Source: Nanobdellota archaeon (lineage in GTDB: Archaea > Nanobdellota > Nanobdellia > Pacearchaeales > GW2011-AR1). Taken from it: a DNA stretch of 10,945 nucleotides. Made by a program: the position numbers and the translations under genes. The notes under the pieces were generated by a model. It did no database searches, was not told the origin of the DNA, and saw nothing but the letters and a program-made list of their open reading frames with translations. Shown here in pieces: positions 6,779-10,945 of this stretch. Position 1 is the first letter of the stretch; the number at the start of each line of letters is the position of its first letter. The DNA is taken from positions 1 through 10,945 of the forward strand of contig JAHISS010000008.1 of NCBI GenBank assembly GCA_018817905.1, read 5' to 3'.

Positions 6779-8155
6779 ATGGCTTTAAACATTTCGATAT
6801 TGCTGCTGCCGTGGCCGATTTTTTTGACAGTGCTGATTCTGATTGTATCTGCGATTATAGTTCTAACGCTTGTGAAACGCAAATTAGACGGCGAGGTTAT
6901 TCTAAAACGAGAAGAAGAAGAAACTTATTTTCAGCGAAAACTTCAGTCTGTTCTGGCTCTTCGAGAAAACCCTTCAAAATTTCTTATTGCCATCGATGAT
7001 GTTGCGCGGGAATTTTTTGGAGATAAATTTGATATAAGCGGCGTTAGATATTCTGATATTTTGGAGCAGATGAAACAAGAAGATAACGGGGCTGCTGTAA
7101 AATTTTGTGAAGTGATGCAAGAGGTGCTTTATTCTGGCACGGAATTGAGACGAGAAAGAATAGATTTTTTGTTTGAAAAGCTGCAGTATTTATTTAGAGA
7201 AACACAGAAAGAAAGAATTATGCAGATAAAAAATGAGCCACAGCATTTTAAATTGCTTGAAGGCGAGGCTAAACTTGGTGAGAAAATTAAGGTGGAGAGT
7301 CTTGTTGGGACTGGGAAAGAAAAACTTGTTGGGAGCGGAAAGATTGCTCCTGTTAAAGAAGAAAAAACATTGCCAGAACTTCCAAAGCTTGAGGAGAAAG
7401 AAGTTTCTGTAGTTGTGGAGGAGATTCCGCAGGTTAAGGTGGAGGAGGTTAGAGAAGAAGTCCCGGTTGTGGAAGTGGAAGTTCAAGAGGTTATGGCGGA
7501 AGAGCCGCAGGTTGTGGGAGAGATTAAAGTTCAGGAAGATTTCAGGCCTCGTCTTGTAAAACCGATTGCTAAGAAAGGTCTTTTCGGGGAATTTTTAGAT
7601 TTGTTCAAGAAAGAAGAAAAACCTGGGAGATCTCTGGCTGTTCAAAGACCAGCTGAAAAAGTAAAGATGAACCTTGTGAAATATTTTTCTGAGGGGAAAA
7701 AGAGGGGACTTGATATGACAGTATTGGAAGAAAAATTGATTTCTAGAGGATTTGATAGATTACATATTGACGACGCTATTGCGAATGTTCGACAAGAAGA
7801 GGAAGTTCCTGAGAAACAAAAAGAAATGGCGCAAAAGAAAGAGGAGGTAACAAAACCTCTTCCAGAAGATGGGGGAAAGAAAATTATGGATAAATTTTTC
7901 CATCCGAAAAATTTGGATTTGGACAATATTAAAAGAGAAGTTGGGACCCTTAAATCTGGAAAATCTAAACTGGAAAAAATCCCAAGAGCGAAACCAATAG
8001 AAGTTATTCCTTATAAAAAAGAAAAAATAAAAGTTAAGGAAAAAAGTTATCCGGAAAAAGAACCTGAAAGTTATCATAACATTGAAAACATGGACAGCTT
8101 GGAAAGGTTAAAAGAGAAACTCAGGAAAAGGGAAGGAGAGCTGGGGTGGAATTAA
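6779..8155 (+). CDS. Membrane-anchored protein with a Glu/Val/Pro-rich linker, unknown function
   Basis: A 458-residue protein, the only large well-supported plus-strand gene here. One N-terminal membrane helix (about 12-33) is followed by a basic stop (VKRK), a charged helix, and an alpha-helical domain (about 65-140, with REFFGDKFDISGVRYSDI and FCEVMQEVLYSG) resembling a DUF4129-like or DPANN-specific helical module. A low-complexity linker rich in Glu, Val and Pro spans about 190-255, preceded by two copies of LVG[TS]GK (176-188). A second helical module (about 298-337: KYFSEGKKRGLDMTVLEEKL and the following GFDRLHIDDAI) resembles UBA-like three-helix motifs. The end is very Lys/Glu-rich and probably coiled. 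The body is predicted cytosolic. The frame can be read back to a TTG at 6410, but that part is antisense to DUF192; the ATG at 6779 with its TATA box is preferred. Likely a scaffold or adaptor; no enzyme motif is seen. Confidence 0.75.
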   Translation: MALNISILLLPWPIFLTVLILIVSAIIVLTLVKRKLDGEVILKREEEETYFQRKLQSVLALRENPSKFLIAIDDVAREFFGDKFDISGVRYSDILEQMKQEDNGAAVKFCEVMQEVLYSGTELRRERIDFLFEKLQYLFRETQKERIMQIKNEPQHFKLLEGEAKLGEKIKVESLVGTGKEKLVGSGKIAPVKEEKTLPELPKLEEKEVSVVVEEIPQVKVEEVREEVPVVEVEVQEVMAEEPQVVGEIKVQEDFRPRLVKPIAKKGLFGEFLDLFKKEEKPGRSLAVQRPAEKVKMNLVKYFSEGKKRGLDMTVLEEKLISRGFDRLHIDDAIANVRQEEEVPEKQKEMAQKKEEVTKPLPEDGGKKIMDKFFHPKNLDLDNIKREVGTLKSGKSKLEKIPRAKPIEVIPYKKEKIKVKEKSYPEKEPESYHNIENMDSLERLKEKLRKREGELGWN

Positions 8156-8186
8156 GCGAAGAATTTATTTCCATCGCCGCCAAAAC

Positions 8187-8216
8187 AAGTTAATGCCCTC
8201 CGGGCAGACCCAACTT
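8187..8216. repeat. Hairpin 1 of the structured region
   Basis: AAGTT (8187-8191) pairs with AACTT (8212-8216), and inside it TGCCC (8194-8198) pairs with GGGCA (8202-8206) around a three-base loop. An AA/GACCC internal loop separates the two stems. Two nested stems in 30 bases look like RNA structure. Confidence 0.5.
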
Positions 8217-8220
8217 CTTA

Positions 8221-8323
8221 GCAGATTTTTTCGATTATTGAATTTTAATTTCGAGGGCAGGAGATGGAGGCGGTCGAAATTCAAATTCGATGGGTGGGTG
8301 GGACGAATGTCGAAAAAATCTGC
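8221..8323. repeat. Long nested inverted repeat carrying T6 on both strands
   Basis: A perfect 14-base outer stem, GCAGATTTTTTCGA (8221-8234) with TCGAAAAAATCTGC (8310-8323), encloses a second 17-base stem (8238-8254 with 8274-8290) that has one G-T wobble and one mismatch. The apical loop (8255-8273) is purine-rich. The 3' internal loop (8291-8309) contains three GGG runs separated by single Ts. Because the outer arms are inverted, each strand reads GCAGATTTTTTCGA, so both convergent transcripts would meet a T6 run. Confidence 0.7.
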
Positions 8324-8335
8324 GTTTATACTTTG

Positions 8336-8400
8336 TATACAAATAATTATCTCATAAACCAGACGACTATCGCGGCTGACGGTTTATTGATGTTTGTATA
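8336..8400. repeat. Hairpin 3 of the structured region
   Basis: TATACAAA (8336-8343) pairs with TTTGTATA (8393-8400), and ATAAACC (8354-8360) pairs with GGTTTAT (8381-8387). An internal loop of 10 and 5 bases lies between the stems, and the apical loop has 20 bases. The TGATG on the 3' side and CTGA in the loop recall box C/D elements, but the order and guide spacing of a C/D RNA are not met. Confidence 0.5.
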
Positions 8401-8456
8401 TTTAATCATAAAATCGGCGAATCAGACGTTATAGTTGCAATGTCTCAGCCCTTTGA

Positions 8457-8495
8457 AGAGAACTTTGAATAATTCGTTGTTTTCAAAGATTCTCT
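8457..8495 (-). terminator. 13-bp hairpin at the vWA stop codon
   Basis: AGAGAACTTTGAA (8457-8469) pairs with TTCAAAG and TTCTCT (8482-8495) with one bulged A at 8489 and a 12-base loop. It begins within the TAG stop of the vWA gene, a position expected of a 3'-end or mRNA-stabilising hairpin. No T run follows it directly. Confidence 0.4.
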
Positions 8496-9414
8496 AAGGA
8501 AGAATCCTGAATCTTGTGCTGATTAAAATGTATTCTATTAGAAATAAAGTGATTGCTGCGAGAAGCAGATAGCTGGTGATGTCGGAGCTTACTTTTTTGA
8601 ATTTTAGCTCAATTATCTGATTAAATGAATCTCTGAGGAGTTCTTTTGTGCCTGCCTGGAAGTATTTTCCTTCGGTGTTGTAGGCAAGAGATTTCAATGA
8701 ATCTTCGTCTATTTTTGAAAGGCCATAACTTGTCACTCCACCTTCAAGGGTTCCTATTCCAATTGCATGAACTATTACATCATGGTTGTTTGCGTAATTG
8801 ATTGCAGTTTCTATTGTTCCGACGTTAATTTTTCCGTCGCTCAGCAAAATGACTGCCTTTGCTTCTTCGCCTTCGAGCAGATTTGTCGAGGTTATCACGG
8901 CTTCGCTCAAATCCGTTCCCCCAATGGAGCTTAACGGGATTTCTTCTATTGCTCTTTTTATGAAATCCTTGTCGTCTGTCACGCTTTGCTCTATGAATGC
9001 GTTTCCTGAGAACGAAATAACTCCTGCTCTTGTTCCCGCTGGAAAAGAGTCTACAAAATCAAGAGCTGTTTCTTTAGCAGCTTCCAACCGGTTTGGTGAA
9101 AAATCTGCTGCCTCCATGCTGGTTGAAGAATCAACAGCAATAATGAACGAGAAGGAGCTGGAATAAAGCGTTCGCTGCATTTTTACTCCTGAAAGAGAAA
9201 GAACTAAGAGCAGAAAGATTAAAACTGACAGAATCAAGATAAAAATATTTTTAGACAGCAGGTCGACGCCTTTCACTTTTGCTATTGCTTCGAAATTTGC
9301 AAAGCGCAGGGCATGACTTCTTTTTCTTTTTAACATTAAAAAATGAAGGAAGATTACTATGGGGATTAGAACAAGAAGAAAAAGATACCCTGGTCTGATA
9401 AAACCAAAACTCAT
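8494..9414 (-). CDS. BatA-like von Willebrand factor A membrane protein
   Basis: A 306-residue protein with the BatA layout: an N-terminal pair of membrane helices (about 9-28 and 57-75) separated by a basic loop, a vWA domain (about 88-275), and a C-terminal helix (about 281-299). The metal-ion-dependent adhesion site is complete: DSSTS (D94, S96, S98), T167 in GGTD, and D193 in LLSDGK. In Bat/MoxR systems such proteins act at the membrane with a DUF58 protein and a MoxR AAA+ ATPase in assembly or stress tolerance of cell-envelope or metalloenzyme complexes; the client here is unknown. The start at 9414 has GAGG shortly upstream (CCGAGGATAAAATG). Its ATGA overlaps the end of a doubtful 73-codon frame. 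The DUF58 gene lies 214 bases upstream in the same direction. Confidence 0.88.
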   Translation of the reverse strand: MSFGFIRPGYLFLLVLIPIVIFLHFLMLKRKRSHALRFANFEAIAKVKGVDLLSKNIFILILSVLIFLLLVLSLSGVKMQRTLYSSSFSFIIAVDSSTSMEAADFSPNRLEAAKETALDFVDSFPAGTRAGVISFSGNAFIEQSVTDDKDFIKRAIEEIPLSSIGGTDLSEAVITSTNLLEGEEAKAVILLSDGKINVGTIETAINYANNHDVIVHAIGIGTLEGGVTSYGLSKIDEDSLKSLAYNTEGKYFQAGTKELLRDSFNQIIELKFKKVSSDITSYLLLAAITLFLIEYILISTRFRILP

Positions 9415-9632
9415 TTTATCCTCGGCAATTCAAAGTTTAATTGAAAAGAAATCTGCGGTTGGGTAAAAATATATTTTCTTGCGCCGCCCCGCCCGAAGGT
9501 TATCACATCCGATAATGCGTGTTGTTGATGGCGATTGAATCTAAAATAATTAAATATTAAATTTCTTTTTTGCGGTTTTGTTTTTGATAACATTTTATTT
9601 TTGATACTTTCTTTTGGGGAAGGACGAGTCAT
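9411..9632 (-). CDS. Doubtful 73-codon frame between DUF58 and vWA
   Basis: The frame starts with an ATG that overlaps the DUF58 stop (ATGA at 9629-9632) and ends in a TGA that overlaps the vWA start (ATGA at 9411-9414), as translationally coupled operon genes do. Its product would be basic and rich in Lys, Arg, Gln, Asn and Phe (begins MTRPSPKESIKNK), without membrane segment or recognisable motif. Against it: the sequence resembles intergenic DNA at 8173-8256 block by block in inverted orientation, includes a GC-rich patch (9481-9497), and contains a TATA-like stretch (around 9465-9476) that could serve vWA. I recognise no family and think it slightly more likely to be non-coding. Confidence 0.3.
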   Translation of the reverse strand: MTRPSPKESIKNKMLSKTKPQKRNLIFNYFRFNRHQQHALSDVITFGRGGARKYIFTQPQISFQLNFELPRIK

Positions 9633-10531
9633 CTTAACCTCGTTTTTCGTTTAATTCTGCTTTTCAAGAAACCCGAAAGCGTTAAGACGAAAGGTTTGTC
9701 TGTCATCATTTCCAAAAGGTCAATGTTGTTTTCCATGCAAGTTTTCTTTATCAGCGTCTCCTGCTGAAGAGCGTAGTTTTCATAAGCTTGTTTTGCGACT
9801 TTTGGGTTTACCAATAATTGCTGTCCAGTTCTTGGGTCTTCTAAAACTATTTCTCCTTCAAAATCTGGAAAAGTGTTATCCAAAGGATCGCGAACCATTA
9901 AGAAAGTTGTTTCAAATTTGTTTGATATTAGGGCTGCGTCTTTTTTTAGCGGTTCGTTGAAAGAAACAAAATCTGAAACTATTATCACTGATTCTATTCC
10001 CTTGCTGACGTAGTTTAGAAGAAAGTCGAAACCGTTTTTTAGATTTGAACGTCCGTGGTAATTTTCCGCAGTGGTTAGATAGTCGGCGAGAATGCTGAAG
10101 TGTTTTGTTCCGCTTGAAGGTTTTATGTAGTCCTTTACGTCGTCGTTGAAGAAAACAAATCCTGGTTTGTCGCCTGTGGTGATTATGAGATGGGCAAACG
10201 CTGACACAACTTCTGCGGCGTATTCGCATTTTAATTTTTCTGTTGAACCGAAAACCATGTTTTCGCTCATGTCGATAAGAAACACGACTTTTAGATTTCT
10301 TTCGTCGCGGTATTGTTTTACTAAAAGGTTGTTTGACCTCATGCTTGCTTTCCAGTCAATTGAAGAAGCGTCGTCGTCTTGAGCATATCTTCGGTAAGAT
10401 TCAAACTCCAGGCCTTTGCCTCTCAGCAAAATTTTATAGAGGCGGCGCTTTAATAAAAATTCTTTCATTGTTGCTTGAAATTCAGATATTGCCCCAGGGA
10501 TGTCTGTGTTAAGGGATTTTTGTATTTGCAT
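9629..10531 (-). CDS. DUF58 domain protein (MoxR-associated)
   Basis: A 300-residue cytosolic protein of the DUF58 family, which is related to vWA domains. The DUF58 core is visible: RGKGLEFESYRRYAQDDDAS (about 37-56), then IDWKASMRSNNLLVKQYRDE, then LIDMSENM (about 85-92), the vWA-like metal-site position. VIIVSDF appears later. The site reads D-x-S-x-N (D87, S89, N91) instead of the usual D-x-S-x-S, so metal binding may be altered. The frame is open back to 10708, but those 59 codons have non-coding composition and overlap a possible plus-strand gene. The ATG at 10531 starts the family's N-terminal helix and has a TATA box about 36 bases upstream. DUF58 proteins usually lie between moxR and vWA genes; the vWA follows here, but no moxR is present. 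Confidence 0.85.
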   Translation of the reverse strand: MQIQKSLNTDIPGAISEFQATMKEFLLKRRLYKILLRGKGLEFESYRRYAQDDDASSIDWKASMRSNNLLVKQYRDERNLKVVFLIDMSENMVFGSTEKLKCEYAAEVVSAFAHLIITTGDKPGFVFFNDDVKDYIKPSSGTKHFSILADYLTTAENYHGRSNLKNGFDFLLNYVSKGIESVIIVSDFVSFNEPLKKDAALISNKFETTFLMVRDPLDNTFPDFEGEIVLEDPRTGQQLLVNPKVAKQAYENYALQQETLIKKTCMENNIDLLEMMTDKPFVLTLSGFLKSRIKRKTRLR

Positions 10532-10561
10532 TGGCTCTTTTATGATGTTAGATGACAATGG

Positions 10562-10572
10562 AGATATAAAAA
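10562..10572. promoter_or_regulatory. TATA region between DUF58 and the small plus-strand gene
   Basis: AGATATAAAAA reads as a TATA box on the plus strand (TATAAAAA, about 22 bases before the ATG at 10592). Its complement, TTTTTATATC, is a candidate TATA box for DUF58, about 36 bases before the ATG at 10531. It may serve both genes, like the region at 6749-6764. Confidence 0.4.
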
Positions 10573-10591
10573 TGTTTTTGGAGAGGTGGCT

Positions 10592-10751
10592 ATGCTGAAA
10601 AAGTCTGAAGTTGCAGGTTTGACTATTTTGTTGGGGCTGGGAATTGGGTGAGGCAGGGAGGGTTTTTCCTCGCAGAGAAAATGTTAGTGGGAATTTGAAA
10701 CTGCGCAAGAAAGATTTCCAACAAAGCCTGGCGAGGTTATCCGAATACTAA
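10592..10751 (+). pseudogene. Small membrane protein gene with an apparent +1 frameshift
   Basis: An ATG at 10592 opens a frame reading MLKKSEVAGLTILLGLGIG, a typical start for a one-helix membrane or secreted protein, then hits TGA at 10649-10651. Skipping one G of the GGG at 10646-10648 leads into a frame that stays open to TAA at 10749-10751 and gives a 52-residue product ending NLKLRKKDFQQSLARLSEY, with protein-like composition. GAGGTGG lies just before the ATG (10583-10589; spacing only 2 bases) and a TATA box lies 22 bases upstream. It may be a decayed gene, a sequencing error in the G run, or a programmed +1 shift at GGG-TGA as in prfB-like sites. No family is recognised. Its position supports the later DUF58 start. 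Confidence 0.4.
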
Positions 10752-10805
10752 ATAGAGAAACAGGAAAAAAGCCAGATTAGTAGAAGGAACCCGATAACTG
10801 CCAGG
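10727..10805. repeat. Imperfect inverted repeat beside the transposase 3' end
   Basis: CCTGGCGAGGTTATC (10727-10741) is matched by GATAACTGCCAGG (10793-10805), with CCTGGC and GTTATC conserved on both sides of a small asymmetric bulge (GAG against A). It begins seven bases past the transposase stop codon. It could be an insertion-sequence end structure or a terminator between two convergent genes. Confidence 0.4.
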
Positions 10806-10811
10806 ATACTG

Positions 10812-10945
10812 TCATCTTAGTGAATGATGCTCCTTTTTTGCAAAATATTTTATCAAACCCATTAGTCTATTTCTACCTATTTGCAAAATTATTTCTGCTT
10901 CTTCTGCCGGCGTCTTGCCTTTCAAGCTCTGATGTGGATTCACAA
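10812..10945 (-). CDS. DDE transposase, C-terminal fragment (continues beyond the window)
   Basis: The last 43 residues of a protein that runs in from the right edge and ends with TGA at 10812-10814. VNPHQSLKGKTPAEEAEI matches the conserved end of DDE transposases/integrases (the NxxRPHxxLxGKTPAExA pattern that follows the catalytic Glu). The catalytic residues themselves lie outside the window, so the IS family cannot be named and activity cannot be judged. The last residues (NRLMGLIKYFAKKEHHSLR) are basic. The element's left end should lie within about 10709-10811, where an imperfect inverted repeat is seen. The insertion sits directly upstream of DUF58, where a moxR gene would often be found. 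Confidence 0.75.
   Translation of the reverse strand, partial: VNPHQSLKGKTPAEEAEIILQIGRNRLMGLIKYFAKKEHHSLR

Larger units (their letters stand above)
8156..8493. other. Convergent intergenic region, 338 bases, highly structured
   Basis: It lies between the 3' ends of the plus-strand membrane protein and the minus-strand vWA gene. No convincing reading frame is present on either strand. Four inverted repeats follow one another (8187-8216, 8221-8323, 8336-8400, 8457-8495), described separately. No tRNA, SRP RNA or RNase P consensus was recognised. It may hold a structured non-coding RNA, a bidirectional terminator, or a small mobile-element relic. Confidence 0.6.

Noticed and set aside
7190..8077. 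Phe/Ser-rich minus-strand frames
   Set aside because: They are complements of the Lys/Glu-rich membrane-protein gene and have no independent support.
8274..8290. tRNA T-arm (TTCAAAT-like)
   Set aside because: No matching acceptor, D or anticodon arms; the bases belong to the long inverted repeat.
8336..8400. Box C/D sRNA
   Set aside because: TGATG and CTGA are present, but their order and spacing do not give guide regions, and no second C/D pair is seen.
10532..10708. 59-residue N-terminal extension of DUF58
   Set aside because: Composition is unlike coding sequence, the family fold begins after the ATG at 10531, and the stretch overlaps a possible plus-strand gene.
124..10738. Nine-base direct repeat TGGCGAGGT at 124-132 and 10729-10737 as possible element boundaries
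   Set aside because: Too short to be meaningful over 10 kb, and the flanking bases do not match.

Overview
The window looks like part of an archaeal chromosome, most likely from a small-genome DPANN-type lineage (Woesearchaeota/Pacearchaeota-like). Reasons: a stand-alone archaeal-type Kae1 (KEOPS) gene with the archaeal C-terminus; TATA boxes of archaeal form about 22-27 bases in front of several start codons, implying leaderless mRNAs; A+T-rich, tightly packed genes; and a prokaryotic cation-chloride cotransporter homologue. The phylum is inferred from style and is not proven by a marker gene.

Layout, left to right. 1-206: an edge with possible 3' ends of an unidentified plus-strand gene and a hairpin. 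207-1076 (-): NAD-dependent sugar epimerase/dehydratase. 1077-1523: promoter of the epimerase plus an apparent remnant of a P-loop NTPase gene on the plus strand. 1524-3713 (-): SLC12-type cation-chloride cotransporter homologue. 3818-4483 (-): five-helix membrane protein of the 'TM_helix' mechanosensitive-channel-like family. 4656-6112 (-): a two-gene unit, a small HExxH zincin followed by Kae1 with an ATGA overlap. 6194-6352 (-): a 52-residue lysine-rich protein with the strongest Shine-Dalgarno sequence in the window. 6397-6735 (-): DUF192 protein. 6779-8155 (+): a membrane-anchored protein with a long Glu/Val/Pro-rich linker. The last two genes diverge from one palindromic TATA box. 8156-8493: a highly structured convergent intergenic region. 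8494-9414 (-) and 9629-10531 (-): a BatA-like vWA membrane protein and a DUF58 protein, forming a MoxR-type operon with no MoxR gene visible. 10592-10751 (+): a possible small membrane protein broken by one frameshift. 10812-10945 (-): the C-terminus of a DDE transposase running off the right edge.

Functionally, Kae1 acts in tRNA t6A synthesis; the cotransporter and the TM_helix protein suggest ion or osmotic homeostasis; DUF58 and vWA suggest a MoxR-like assembly or surveillance system at the membrane; and the epimerase suggests nucleotide-sugar metabolism. No CRISPR array, rRNA or tRNA was recognised. The least explained parts are the structured region at 8187-8400, a related sequence in inverted orientation at about 9420-9536, the small basic gene, the zincin coupled to Kae1, and the frameshifted gene at 10592-10751.
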